64,000 nt of DNA from Pectobacterium cacticida. Its GTDB lineage: Bacteria > Pseudomonadota > Gammaproteobacteria > Enterobacterales > Enterobacteriaceae. Below the pieces are notes generated by a model, which saw only the letters and a program-made list of their open reading frames with translations, did no database searches and was not told the DNA's origin. The position numbers were made by a program, and so were the translations under genes. The stretch spans positions 1,116,001-1,180,000 of the forward strand of contig NZ_CP133656.1 in assembly GCF_036885195.1 (NCBI RefSeq), written 5' to 3'. This document shows, piece after piece, positions 1 to 7,892 of the stretch. Every line of letters starts with the position of its first letter. Position 1 is the stretch's first letter.

Positions 1-261
1 GTGGATGATCTGAAAAATCAGCTTGGGTCTGCTGTTATCGTCCTCGGAACGGTGACTGAGGGCCGAGTTAGCCTGATTTCAGGTGTCACTAAAGATCTGA
101 CCGATCGTATAAAAGCCGGTGAGCTGATTGGTTTTGTTGCCCAACAGGTTGGCGGTAAGGGCGGCGGGCGTCCAGATATGGCACAAGCCGGGGGCTCAGA
201 GGTGTCTGCGCTACCGACTGCGTTGGCAAGCGTTGAAGCTTGGGTCACCGCCAAACTGTAA
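1..261 (+). CDS. alaS: Alanyl-tRNA synthetase, C-terminal end (partial)
   Basis: This is the last 86 residues of alanyl-tRNA synthetase, the cytoplasmic enzyme that charges tRNA-Ala. The reading frame is open at the window edge, so the GTG at base 1 is an internal valine codon and not a start. The fragment is the DHHA1/C-Ala end, recognisable by the glycine-rich stretch GGKGGGRPDMAQAGG near residues 52-66, followed by the closing helix. A hairpin terminator follows, and csrA lies 325 bp downstream in the same direction, the arrangement seen in E. coli. Identity rests on the glycine-rich signature together with this neighbourhood. Confidence 0.95.
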   Translation: MDDLKNQLGSAVIVLGTVTEGRVSLISGVTKDLTDRIKAGELIGFVAQQVGGKGGGRPDMAQAGGSEVSALPTALASVEAWVTAKL

Positions 262-300
262 GTGTAGGTAACACATTTATTTACATTATCTGACAAGAAA

Positions 301-330
301 CGCCATAACTTTTTGGTTGTGGCGTTTTTC
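301..330 (+). terminator. Rho-independent terminator after alaS
   Basis: A 9-bp stem (CGCCATAAC paired with GTTGTGGCG, one wobble) is followed by five T residues. It lies 40 bp after the alaS stop codon and separates alaS from csrA. Confidence 0.75.
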
Positions 331-586
331 TCTGCGAGAAAGAGTGTAAAAGTAGGATAGAAAGAATGTTATCTTCAGATATTCTGAAGTTTTACATTCG
401 CGGTCCTGCGGTTGTGCTAACAAAAGCACAAGCTACTGATATCGACTAAACTAACAAGTAGTGACAAACCAGAGTGTGGTGAGTGTGGTTATACCATCGT
501 CTAGGTTTACGTTTTCACAGCACATGATGGATAATGGCGGGGAGACAGAGAGACCCGACTCTTTATAATCTTTCAAGGAGCAAAGA

Positions 587-772
587 ATGCTTATTTTGAC
601 TCGTCGAGTTGGCGAAACCCTCATGATCGGCGATGAGGTGACGGTTACCGTATTAGGAGTGAAAGGCAACCAAGTGCGTATTGGTGTCAATGCGCCAAAA
701 GAGGTTTCTGTCCACCGTGAAGAGATCTATCAGCGTATTCAGGCCGAAAAATCTCAACCAACGTCATACTGA
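587..772 (+). CDS. csrA: Carbon storage regulator CsrA / RsmA
   Basis: A 61-residue RNA-binding translational regulator that dimerises and binds GGA motifs in the leaders of target mRNAs. In soft-rot bacteria the same protein is called RsmA and represses plant cell-wall-degrading enzymes and quorum sensing. The sequence starts MLILTRRVGETLMIGD and contains the VHREEIYQRI helix, both diagnostic, and the length equals that of E. coli CsrA. The ATG follows an AAGGAG ribosome binding site. The leader (about 530-586) contains several GGA triplets, including the one in the Shine-Dalgarno sequence, which would fit the known autoregulation of the family. A terminator hairpin follows the stop. Confidence 0.98.
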   Translation: MLILTRRVGETLMIGDEVTVTVLGVKGNQVRIGVNAPKEVSVHREEIYQRIQAEKSQPTSY

Positions 773-779
773 TTGACAA

Positions 780-811
780 TGCGTCTCGTGTTTGCGGGAC
801 GCAATTGCTTT
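780..811 (+). terminator. Terminator after csrA
   Basis: A 9-bp stem (TGCGTCTCG with CGGGACGCA, one G-T pair) with a 6-base loop starts 7 bp after the csrA stop and is followed by ATTGCTTTT. It should end the csrA transcript before the tRNA cluster. Confidence 0.65.
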
Positions 812-1060
812 TCCCCGTTATCTTTAATCCTTGTACTCATTTCTATCGTGTGCCTCGCGTCGTAAGATAAGTAACCATCTGTTTTTCTGCCGATAAAACA
901 AACTTTTTGTTGTGAAAATACGCGGCTTGGATGCGAATTGCTCAAACAATCGTGCGGTGGGAAAAATTGTTTGACTTATAAGTGTGGGAAAGTAATATGT
1001 GCGCCACGCAGTACCGGTGAGCACTAAGAAAAATTCTTTGTTGTGAAATAGGTAATGCAA

Positions 1061-1153
1061 GGTGAGGTGGCCGAGAGGCTGAAGGCGCTCCCCTGCTAAG
1101 GGAGTATGCGGTCAAAAGCTGCATCGAGGGTTCGAATCCCTCCCTCACCGCCA
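1061..1153 (+). tRNA. serV: tRNA-Ser (GCU)
   Basis: A 93-nt type II tRNA with a long variable arm. The acceptor stem GGTGAGG pairs with CCTCACC, the anticodon loop reads CTGCTAA (anticodon GCU), the T-loop is GTTCGAATC, and the CCA end is encoded. It matches E. coli serV in structure and in its place between csrA and the tRNA-Arg genes. Confidence 0.97.
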
Positions 1154-1161
1154 TTTAGTTA

Positions 1162-1238
1162 GCATCCGTAGCTCAGCTGGATAGAGTACTCGGCTACGAA
1201 CCGAGCGGTCGGAGGTTCGAATCCTCCCGGATGCACCA
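1162..1238 (+). tRNA. tRNA-Arg (ACG), copy 1
   Basis: A 77-nt cloverleaf with acceptor stem GCATCCG/CGGATGC, anticodon loop CTACGAA (anticodon ACG, read as ICG), T-loop GTTCGAATC and encoded CCA. It starts 8 bp after the tRNA-Ser and is probably co-transcribed with it. Confidence 0.97.
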
Positions 1239-1304
1239 TTAAATGTTTACCTTTGCACGGTATAATGTAATTAATCGTAAGTCGCATTTTAAACAGAAAC
1301 AGAT

Positions 1305-1381
1305 GCATCCGTAGCTCAGCTGGATAGAGTACTCGGCTACGAACCGAGCGGTCGGAGGTTCGAATCCTCCCGGATGCACCA
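1305..1381 (+). tRNA. tRNA-Arg (ACG), copy 2
   Basis: Identical over all 77 nt to copy 1, with anticodon ACG. It is separated from copy 1 by a 66-bp spacer of unrelated sequence, so it is a member of a tandem array and not a recent local duplication that includes flanks. Confidence 0.97.
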
Positions 1382-1427
1382 TTTTAGAATGCTATTTATC
1401 GCCTCAGTTTCTCCTATATCATATTTT

Positions 1428-1504
1428 GCATCCGTAGCTCAGCTGGATAGAGTACTCGGCTACGAACCGAGCGGTCGGAGGTTCGAATCCTCCCGGATGC
1501 ACCA
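1428..1504 (+). tRNA. tRNA-Arg (ACG), copy 3
   Basis: The third identical 77-nt tRNA-Arg(ACG), 46 bp after copy 2. E. coli has a similar serV-arg tandem array here. The 270 bp between this gene and yqaB are AT-rich, and I see no further gene in them. Confidence 0.97.
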
Positions 1505-1773
1505 TTACTAAAGAACAAAAGTTATTACTTTATTATCAGCGTAATAGCAAACGTTTAATATTCCCTCAGAATTCAATTCACCTCTCTTTGTCAAAATAAA
1601 GTTCCGCTTTTTTTTCTCGTACTGTTTATCAATTGTTATTGAGAAAACGTATAGATGTCCGACGCTTTGTTTTTCAATGATAATATCCTGTTTTCTATAA
1701 GGTTATTGAATAAGCGACAACGTTTTAACTTTACGCTAAAGTAGGCTCTCTTTTCTGTGAGCATGGAGTCATG

Positions 1774-2352
1774 ATGTACGATCGCTATCAGGGGCTAATC
1801 TTTGATATGGATGGCACCTTGTTGGATACTGAGCCGACGCACCATAAGGCGTGGGATCTGGTTCTTGCTCGATATGGCATGAAATATGATGCTAGCGCGA
1901 TGACCGCGCTAAACGGCTCGCCGACCTGGCGCATAGCGCAATGTATTATTGAAAGTTATCAGGCCGATATTAATCCCCACCAACTGGCGGTAGAAAAAAC
2001 AGCTGTTGCTGAGGAAATGTTGTTGGATACCGTAAGTCCACTGCCGTTGATGGACGTCGTTAAGCACTATTATGGGCGGCGTCCTATGGCTATTGGCACA
2101 GGTAGTACGCATGTCATGGCTGACAGGCTGCTAACCCATCTAGGGCTGCGTGGTTACTTTGACGCTATTGTTGGAGCTGAGGATGTTGTGCAACATAAGC
2201 CTTTTCCCGACACTTTTCTGCGTTGTGCTGCGTTAATTTCTGTTGCACCTGAGCACTGTATTGTGTTTGAAGATGCAGACTACGGTATTGAAGCTGCTAA
2301 ACGAGCCAATATGGCCGTAGTTGATGTCCGAACGTCCGAACATAGTGAATGA
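1774..2352 (+). CDS. yqaB: HAD-family sugar-phosphate phosphatase YqaB
   Basis: A 192-residue cytoplasmic HAD-superfamily phosphatase; the E. coli homologue dephosphorylates fructose-1-phosphate and similar compounds. The catalytic motif DMDGTLLDTEPT (motif I, nucleophile Asp near residue 11), the K of motif III in QHKPFPDTF, and the acidic motif IV VFEDADYG are all present. Two ATGs are adjacent (1771 and 1774); the second is better spaced (5 nt) from the GGAG at 1765-1768. The last 8 bases overlap the GTG start of yqaA, so the two are translationally linked. Confidence 0.93.
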   Translation: MYDRYQGLIFDMDGTLLDTEPTHHKAWDLVLARYGMKYDASAMTALNGSPTWRIAQCIIESYQADINPHQLAVEKTAVAEEMLLDTVSPLPLMDVVKHYYGRRPMAIGTGSTHVMADRLLTHLGLRGYFDAIVGAEDVVQHKPFPDTFLRCAALISVAPEHCIVFEDADYGIEAAKRANMAVVDVRTSEHSE

Positions 2353-2773
2353 GTTATGGGCTTTTTTTTCTCTTTTCTGGGGTAGTCTACTCAGTGCAAC
2401 ATTGTTGCCAGGCAGTTCAGAAATACTGTTAGTCGCATTATTGCTATCTGGCGACGTAGAACCTTACGGGTTAATCGCTGTAGCAACGGTAGGAAATACG
2501 TTAGGCGGGTTAACCAATATAGTCATAGGGCGCTTACTCCCTCAGCCAAAACAGCAAGCTGGTTATGCAGTGGCTACGAGCTGGCTACAGCGCTATGGTT
2601 GTACTGCACTGTTATTTAGCTGGGTACCGATAGTCGGTGATTTACTATGCGTGTTAGCGGGTTGGCTACGTATGCCCTGGGTGCGCTCAGCAGTTTTTAT
2701 CAGTATTGGAAAAGGGCTGCGATATATCGTATTGGCAGGTATAACGTTACAAGGGATAGCGTGGTGGTCTTAA
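2345..2773 (+). CDS. yqaA: Inner-membrane protein YqaA (DedA/VTT-like)
   Basis: A 142-residue hydrophobic inner-membrane protein of the YqaA/DedA-like group, without a proven function. The GTG start at 2345 is chosen because it gives NELWAFFSLFWGSLLSATLLPG, aligning with the family start and length; a longer frame from 2321 would add residues absent from homologues. Family landmarks are the LLPGSSEILL segment, GNTLGGLTN, and the PIVGDLLCVLAGWLRMPW loop, with about four membrane segments. It overlaps the end of yqaB by 8 nt and precedes gshA by 81 bp. Confidence 0.88.
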   Translation: MNELWAFFSLFWGSLLSATLLPGSSEILLVALLLSGDVEPYGLIAVATVGNTLGGLTNIVIGRLLPQPKQQAGYAVATSWLQRYGCTALLFSWVPIVGDLLCVLAGWLRMPWVRSAVFISIGKGLRYIVLAGITLQGIAWWS

Positions 2774-2854
2774 CCAGGTGGCAGAGTGAACTGGTGAGTG
2801 CTACTGAGTTTGAATTATGCTTACAAACATTACATTTAACAACGGGAGGTCGAT

Positions 2855-4408
2855 TTGATCCCGGACATTTCAGAAGCACTTTCTTGGCTGGAAAAACACC
2901 CATCGGCGGTGAAAGGAATTCAGCGTGGAATTGAACGTGAAACTTTACGTGTAACAGCAGATGGGCATCTTGCCACCACACGTCACCCCGAGATTTTAGG
3001 GTCGGCGTTGGCGCATCCGTGGATTACAACGGATTTCGCAGAAGCGCTGTTAGAGTTTATTACGCCGGTCGATAAAGATATTGATCATCTACTGACATTT
3101 CTGCGCGATATCCATCGCTATGTGGCTCGCAACCTAGGCGATGAACAGATGTGGCCATTAAGTATGCCGTGTTTTATCGATAGCGAGCAGAATATTGAAC
3201 TGGCGCAATATGGCTCATCTAACATTGGGCGATTTAAGACGCTCTATCGTGAAGGGTTAAAAAACCGTTATGGTGCGTTGATGCAGACCATTTCCGGTGT
3301 GCACTATAATTTCTCCCTTCCTCTGTCATTCTGGCAAGCCCGCGCGGGTATCGCTGATGAAGCGAGCGGTAAAAAAGCTATTTCGGAGGGATACTTCAGA
3401 CTAATCCGCAACTATTATCGTTTTGGCTGGGTAATACCTTACTTGTTTGGCGCCTCTCCGGCGATCTGCGCTTCGTTCCTGAAAGGGCGTGAAACCGCGC
3501 TGCCGTTTGAGCGCACGGAAAATGGTATGCTTTATCTACCTTATGCGACCTCTTTGCGGCTGAGCGATTTAGGCTATACCAATAAATCACAGAGCAATCT
3601 AGGAATTACGTTTAACGATCTGGAAACCTATGTGGCTGCGCTGAAGCGTGCGATAAAAACGCCATCTGAGGAATATGCACGAATTGGCATAAAGAAAGAT
3701 GGCCGCTATTTACAATTGAATACGAACGTTTTACAGATTGAGAATGAACTTTATGCTCCGATTCGCCCGAAGCGAGTGACACGGGCTAATGAAACGCCAT
3801 CTGATGCTTTGCTGCGTGGCGGAATTGAGTATATCGAAGTACGCTCGCTGGATATCAATCCTTTCTCCCCAACGGGTGTGAGTGAAAGTCAGGTACGTTT
3901 TCTGGATTTATTTTTAATCTGGTGTGTGCTGGCGGATGCGCCGGAAATGAGCTCGGATGAACTACTTTGTACGCGTAAAAACTGGAACCGGGTGATTCTC
4001 GAGGGGCGTAAACCAGGGCAAACGGTGGGCATGCGGTGTGAAACCATCCAACAGCCGATTGCTCAGGTGGGGAAATCTCTGTTTGCGGATTTACGTCGTG
4101 TTGCGGAAGTGCTGGACGCGGAAAACAGTCAGCCACACTATCAGCAGGTGTGTGATGAACTACTTGTTGGCTTTGACGATCCAGAAACGACATTCTCTGG
4201 TCGATTATTGACTATGATGAAGCAAGGTGGCAGAGGTAGCGTAGGGCTGAATTTAGCGGAAGAATATCGCAAAATGCTTTGCAGTGAACCGCTACAAGTA
4301 TTGACTGAAGCGCAATTGGCGGCAGCGAGTGAAGTTTCTTTGCAGCGTCAACGTCAGATTGAGTCTGAAGATACGATGAGTTTTGATGCCTATTTGGCCG
4401 CACATTAG
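2855..4408 (+). CDS. gshA: Glutamate-cysteine ligase
   Basis: A 517-residue cytoplasmic enzyme that catalyses the first, rate-limiting step of glutathione synthesis: ATP-dependent joining of L-glutamate and L-cysteine. The proteobacterial type is recognised by the N-terminal GIQRGIERETLRV ATP/glutamate-binding motif near residue 20, the ISGVHYNFSLP segment near residue 145, and YIEVRSLDINPFSPTG near residue 330. The start codon is TTG, preceded by a strong GGGAGG, as in E. coli gshA. Length agrees with E. coli (518). The sRNA gene micA lies just past the stop on the opposite strand. Confidence 0.97.
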   Translation: MIPDISEALSWLEKHPSAVKGIQRGIERETLRVTADGHLATTRHPEILGSALAHPWITTDFAEALLEFITPVDKDIDHLLTFLRDIHRYVARNLGDEQMWPLSMPCFIDSEQNIELAQYGSSNIGRFKTLYREGLKNRYGALMQTISGVHYNFSLPLSFWQARAGIADEASGKKAISEGYFRLIRNYYRFGWVIPYLFGASPAICASFLKGRETALPFERTENGMLYLPYATSLRLSDLGYTNKSQSNLGITFNDLETYVAALKRAIKTPSEEYARIGIKKDGRYLQLNTNVLQIENELYAPIRPKRVTRANETPSDALLRGGIEYIEVRSLDINPFSPTGVSESQVRFLDLFLIWCVLADAPEMSSDELLCTRKNWNRVILEGRKPGQTVGMRCETIQQPIAQVGKSLFADLRRVAEVLDAENSQPHYQQVCDELLVGFDDPETTFSGRLLTMMKQGGRGSVGLNLAEEYRKMLCSEPLQVLTEAQLAAASEVSLQRQRQIESEDTMSFDAYLAAH

Positions 4409-4416
4409 TGCACATT

Positions 4417-4492
4417 AAAAAGAAAAGGCCACAGAAGCTGTGGCCAAAGATACATATCTAATAGGGATGATGATAATAAATGCGCGTCTTTC
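4417..4492 (-). ncRNA. micA: MicA small RNA
   Basis: A Hfq-dependent small RNA between gshA and luxS, transcribed from the minus strand as in E. coli. It begins GAAAGACGCGCAUUUAUUAU, which contains the conserved seed that pairs with the ompA leader in enterobacteria, continues with AUCAUCCCU, and ends in an 8-bp GGCCACAG/CUGUGGCC hairpin followed by UUUUCUUUUU. About 76 nt, matching the known size. A sigma-E-type promoter lies directly upstream. In E. coli MicA represses outer-membrane protein mRNAs in response to envelope stress; the same role is inferred here. It is divergent from luxS and starts 76 bp from the luxS start codon. Confidence 0.93.
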
Positions 4493-4498
4493 ATTAAG

Positions 4499-4526
4499 TC
4501 AGACTCACCTGAAAAAGAAAAGTTTC
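4499..4526 (-). promoter_or_regulatory. Sigma-E-type promoter of micA
   Basis: On the minus strand GAAACTT (4526-4520) and TCTGA (4503-4499) are separated by 16 nt, and TCTGA ends 6 nt before the predicted MicA 5' end. This matches the sigma-E consensus of an AACTT -35 element and a TCTGA-like -10 element. Confidence 0.75.
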
Positions 4527-4568
4527 ACAGAAACGAGAAAAAAATTTTTTCTATGAGGAGGTGGCATT

Positions 4569-5084
4569 ATGCCGTTACTAGATAGCTTTACCGTTGACCA
4601 TACTCGTATGGCTGCGCCGGCCGTTAGGGTCGCTAAAACCATGAAAACCCCTCATGGCGATAACATCACGGTGTTTGACCTGCGGTTTTGTCGACCCAAT
4701 ATTGAAGTCATGCCGGAACGTGGGATCCATACGTTAGAACATCTGTTTGCTGGTTTTATGCGAGATCATTTAAACGGTGATGGCGTTGAAATTATCGATA
4801 TTTCTCCAATGGGGTGTCGTACAGGGTTCTACATGAGTTTGATTGGTACGCCGGATGAGCAACGCGTTGCCGATGCCTGGAAAGCCGCCATGAAGGACGT
4901 GCTGAAAGTAACCGATCAGCGTAAGATCCCCGAATTGAATGAATATCAGTGTGGCACTTATGCGATGCATTCACTGAAAGAAGCACAAGAGATCGCCCAG
5001 CACATCGTGGATAGCAACATCGGTATTAACAAAAATGACGATCTGGCGCTGCCAAAAGAGAAATTGGCCGAACTTCACATCTGA
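4569..5084 (+). CDS. luxS: S-ribosylhomocysteine lyase LuxS (AI-2 synthase)
   Basis: A 171-residue cytoplasmic metalloenzyme that splits S-ribosylhomocysteine into homocysteine and DPD, the precursor of autoinducer-2. The metal-binding HTLEHLFAGF motif (two His, near residues 54-58) and the conserved Cys in YQCGTYAMHS (near residue 128) complete the His-His-Cys site. Length equals E. coli LuxS. The ATG is preceded by AGGAGGTGG (4556-4564), unusually strong and exactly complementary to nine bases of the CyaR sRNA encoded at about 23.0 kb. A terminator follows. Confidence 0.98.
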   Translation: MPLLDSFTVDHTRMAAPAVRVAKTMKTPHGDNITVFDLRFCRPNIEVMPERGIHTLEHLFAGFMRDHLNGDGVEIIDISPMGCRTGFYMSLIGTPDEQRVADAWKAAMKDVLKVTDQRKIPELNEYQCGTYAMHSLKEAQEIAQHIVDSNIGINKNDDLALPKEKLAELHI

Positions 5085-5103
5085 TTTTGGTTGTTGAACA
5101 GAT

Positions 5104-5137
5104 GAAAAAAGGGAGCTGAAATCAGCTCCTTTTTTAT
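5104..5137. terminator. Bidirectional terminator between luxS and ypjD
   Basis: A stem GGGAGCTGA/TCAGCTCCT is flanked by AAAAAA on the left and TTTTTT on the right, so it can terminate both luxS (plus) and the convergent ypjD (minus). Confidence 0.9.
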
Positions 5138-5143
5138 GGCATG

Positions 5144-5938
5144 TTAGACCGCAAGAAAATGCTGAATAACCCGACTGCCAAAGTAGGAAAGCGTCATCAT
5201 CAATGCGCCAAGCAGATTGAACCAGACAACGCGCCGTCCTCGCCAGCCTTCGTGATAATGCCCCCAGAGCAGTAATATATAGATGAACCAGGCGAATAAA
5301 GAGAATACGGCTTTATGCAAATTCTCTTTATTATTAATTAGATCATCCATATACAACAAGCCTGTACCCAGCGTTAGCGTGAGCAAAATGACGCCAACCT
5401 GCGTGATGTGAAACATTTTACGCTCAATGCTCATCAATGGTGGCATATCTGTAGCAAATGCGAGTTTCTTATTCTTGAGCAGATAGTCGAGCCAGGCGAG
5501 TTGAAACGCATAAAGGGCGGCAATGAGCAATGTGGCATAGGAGAAAAGCGCCATACCGATATGGATCATCAGGCCTGGTGATGCTTCCAGATGCGTAATA
5601 TATTCACTCGGCATAAAACTGGCGAAGGCGAGATTAATCAACGCAAAAGTGTAGACGATAGGAAGAATAAACCAGCCACGATTACGTGCCGCGACAATCG
5701 TCATCACGGTGCAGATGATGAGGCTGACCAGCGAACCAATATTCAGTAGGCTAAGGTTTTGGCCCACCTGAACAGCGAAAATGCGCTGGTAGAGAGCCAC
5801 CGCATGACAGATTAGCGCAACGCTGGCCGAGAGTATTGCCAGCCGACGATATGCACTGTTCTTGCGCAGCAGACTGGGGATAATCAGTCCGAGGCTGAGA
5901 GTGTAGGCGGCGAGCGCCACAATAGCGAAAACAGACAT
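5144..5938 (-). CDS. ypjD: Inner-membrane protein YpjD (cytochrome c assembly-like)
   Basis: A 264-residue polytopic inner-membrane protein of the CcmC/CcsA cytochrome-c-assembly superfamily; its own function is not established, although a role in metal efflux has been suggested for relatives. The start MSVFAIVALAAYTLSLGL is chosen over an upstream ATG at 6028 because homologues begin here and the extra 30 residues would overlap the ffh promoter region. Landmarks are NRGWFILPIVYTFALINLA, EYITHLEASPG and the WGHYHEGWRGRRVVWFN loop, which carries a histidine pair typical of the superfamily. It is divergent from ffh. Confidence 0.9.
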   Translation of the reverse strand: MSVFAIVALAAYTLSLGLIIPSLLRKNSAYRRLAILSASVALICHAVALYQRIFAVQVGQNLSLLNIGSLVSLIICTVMTIVAARNRGWFILPIVYTFALINLAFASFMPSEYITHLEASPGLMIHIGMALFSYATLLIAALYAFQLAWLDYLLKNKKLAFATDMPPLMSIERKMFHITQVGVILLTLTLGTGLLYMDDLINNKENLHKAVFSLFAWFIYILLLWGHYHEGWRGRRVVWFNLLGALMMTLSYFGSRVIQHFLAV

Positions 5939-6106
5939 ACGAATAGGTAAGTAAACATCAACAAGTAAAATAGAAAGCCAGTATAACGTCAGTCGCCATG
6001 GGCACCAACAGTTCTCCGTTAGCAGCACTGAGATCGTTCCTGCTTTGGTGTATAATCCCTTCCATTCGTGTCGCGCTGGCGGCTTGTCTTACGTTGAGCA
6101 TGAGAT

Positions 6107-7468
6107 ATGTTTGAAAATTTAACCGATCGACTCTCGCGCACATTGCGCAATATCAGTGGCCGTGGACGGTTGACTGAAGAAAACATTAAAGAAACGCTGC
6201 GTGAAGTCCGTATGGCATTGCTGGAAGCCGACGTTGCTTTACCCGTGGTGCGTGATTTTATTAATCGAGTAAAAGAACGTGCAGTTGGGCATGACGTCAA
6301 TAAAAGTCTGACGCCGGGTCAAGAGTTCGTCAAAATTGTTAAAAACGAACTTGTCAGCGCTATGGGCGAAATTAACGCAGAACTCAATCTTGCTGCGCAA
6401 CCGCCTGCTGTCGTTCTTATGGCCGGTCTGCAAGGTGCGGGGAAAACGACCAGCGTCGGTAAGCTGGGGAGATTCCTACGTGAAAAGCAGAAGAAAAAAG
6501 TGCTGGTGGTTTCTGCTGACGTATATCGTCCTGCGGCAATTAAGCAGTTGGAAACGTTAGCGCAGCAGGTCGGCGTCGACTTCTTCCCGTCAGATGCGCA
6601 AGAGCGGCCGGTTGCCATCGTCGAACGCGCATTACAACACGCAAAGTTAAAGTTTTACGATGTTCTGCTGGTCGATACTGCGGGTCGTCTCCACGTTGAT
6701 GACGCGATGATGGATGAAATCAAACAGGTTCACGCGGCGATTAATCCCGTTGAAACGCTGTTTGTGGTTGATGCCATGACGGGTCAGGATGCGGCGAATA
6801 CGGCGAAAGCCTTTAATGAAGCGCTGCCGCTTACTGGTGTGATCCTCACTAAAATTGATGGTGACGCGCGTGGCGGAGCGGCGTTATCAATCCGCCATAT
6901 TACTGGCAAGCCGATTAAATTTCTCGGCGTTGGTGAAAAAATCGAAGCGCTGGAGCCGTTTTACCCTGAACGCATCGCATCACGCATTCTGGGTATGGGG
7001 GATGTGCTTTCGCTAATTGAAGATATTGAAAGCAAAGTCGACCGTACTCAGGCAGAAAAGCTCGCTAAAAAACTGAAGAAAGGCGATGGCTTTGATTTAA
7101 CTGATTTTTTGGATCAGCTTAAACAGATGCGCAATATGGGCGGCATGGCGAGCATGATGAGCAAAATGCCTGGCATGGGGCAATTACCGGATAATGTTAA
7201 ATCGCAAATGGATGATAAGGTGCTGGTGCGAATGGAGGCGATCATTAATTCAATGACGCTTCAGGAGCGCGCTAAACCCGAGATTATCAAAGGATCGCGC
7301 AAGCGTCGTATTGCGATGGGGTCTGGTATGCAGGTACAGGATGTCAATCGTCTTCTTAAACAGTTTGATGATATGCAACGCATGATGAAGAAGATGAAAA
7401 ACGGTGGGTTGGCGAAAATGATGCGCGGTATGAAGGGGATGATGCCTCCTGGGTTTCCGGGAAGATAA
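6107..7468 (+). CDS. ffh: Signal recognition particle protein Ffh
   Basis: A 453-residue GTPase that, with 4.5S RNA, binds signal sequences on ribosomes and delivers them to FtsY at the inner membrane. The N-terminal helical bundle (about 1-95) is followed by the G domain with GLQGAGKTTS (P-loop), DTAGRL and TKIDGDARGGA. The C-terminal M domain (about 295-453) is rich in methionine, including GGMASMMSKMPGMGQ. Length equals E. coli Ffh. The gene stands upstream of the rpsP operon, as in E. coli. Confidence 0.98.
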   Translation: MFENLTDRLSRTLRNISGRGRLTEENIKETLREVRMALLEADVALPVVRDFINRVKERAVGHDVNKSLTPGQEFVKIVKNELVSAMGEINAELNLAAQPPAVVLMAGLQGAGKTTSVGKLGRFLREKQKKKVLVVSADVYRPAAIKQLETLAQQVGVDFFPSDAQERPVAIVERALQHAKLKFYDVLLVDTAGRLHVDDAMMDEIKQVHAAINPVETLFVVDAMTGQDAANTAKAFNEALPLTGVILTKIDGDARGGAALSIRHITGKPIKFLGVGEKIEALEPFYPERIASRILGMGDVLSLIEDIESKVDRTQAEKLAKKLKKGDGFDLTDFLDQLKQMRNMGGMASMMSKMPGMGQLPDNVKSQMDDKVLVRMEAIINSMTLQERAKPEIIKGSRKRRIAMGSGMQVQDVNRLLKQFDDMQRMMKKMKNGGLAKMMRGMKGMMPPGFPGR

Positions 7469-7570
7469 TCGTTGAATCTGTGCATGCAAATAAACCTTCG
7501 GCGTATTTATGCGCTTTAGATTGCTTTTTGCGCCACAATGAGTAAAATCTTCGGGCTTTTTATATGACAT

Positions 7571-7600
7571 ACTGGGCTCCGTTCCTCGATGGGGCCCAGT
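7571..7600 (+). terminator. Hairpin between ffh and rpsP
   Basis: A 10-bp stem (ACTGGGCTCC with GGGGCCCAGT, one wobble) and a 10-base loop, followed by TGTTTTATT. It could end ffh transcription or act as a leader element of the rpsP operon, 26 bp before the rpsP start. The short T run leaves the function uncertain. Confidence 0.5.
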
Positions 7601-7625
7601 TGTTTTATTCACTAAAGAGGATGTT

Positions 7626-7874
7626 ATGGTAACAATTCGTTTGGCACGTGGCGGCGCGAAAAAACGCCCGTTCTATCAAGTAGTCGTGACCGATAGCCGC
7701 AATGCGCGCGACGGTCGTTTCATCGAACGTGTGGGTTTCTTCAACCCCATCGCAACTGGTCAGGCAGAAGCATTGCGTCTGGATCTGGATCGCATTGAGC
7801 ATTGGCTTGGTCTGGGTGCAACCGTGTCCGATCGCGTTTCTTCGCTAATCAAAGACGCTAAGAAAGCAGCGTAA
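7626..7874 (+). CDS. rpsP: 30S ribosomal protein S16
   Basis: An 82-residue small-subunit ribosomal protein needed for 30S assembly. The signature MVTIRLARGGAKKRPFYQVV and the DSRNARDGRFIERVGFFNP segment are diagnostic. It is the first gene of the rpsP-rimM-trmD-rplS operon, with rimM starting 18 bp later. Start preceded by AGAGG. Confidence 0.98.
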   Translation: MVTIRLARGGAKKRPFYQVVVTDSRNARDGRFIERVGFFNPIATGQAEALRLDLDRIEHWLGLGATVSDRVSSLIKDAKKAA

Positions 7875-7892
7875 TCTGTTGCGGTGGTGATA

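Noticed and set aside
6019..6300. 93-codon minus-strand frame over the start of ffh
   Set aside because: Antisense to the ffh N-terminal region and overlapping the ypjD leader; no protein features.
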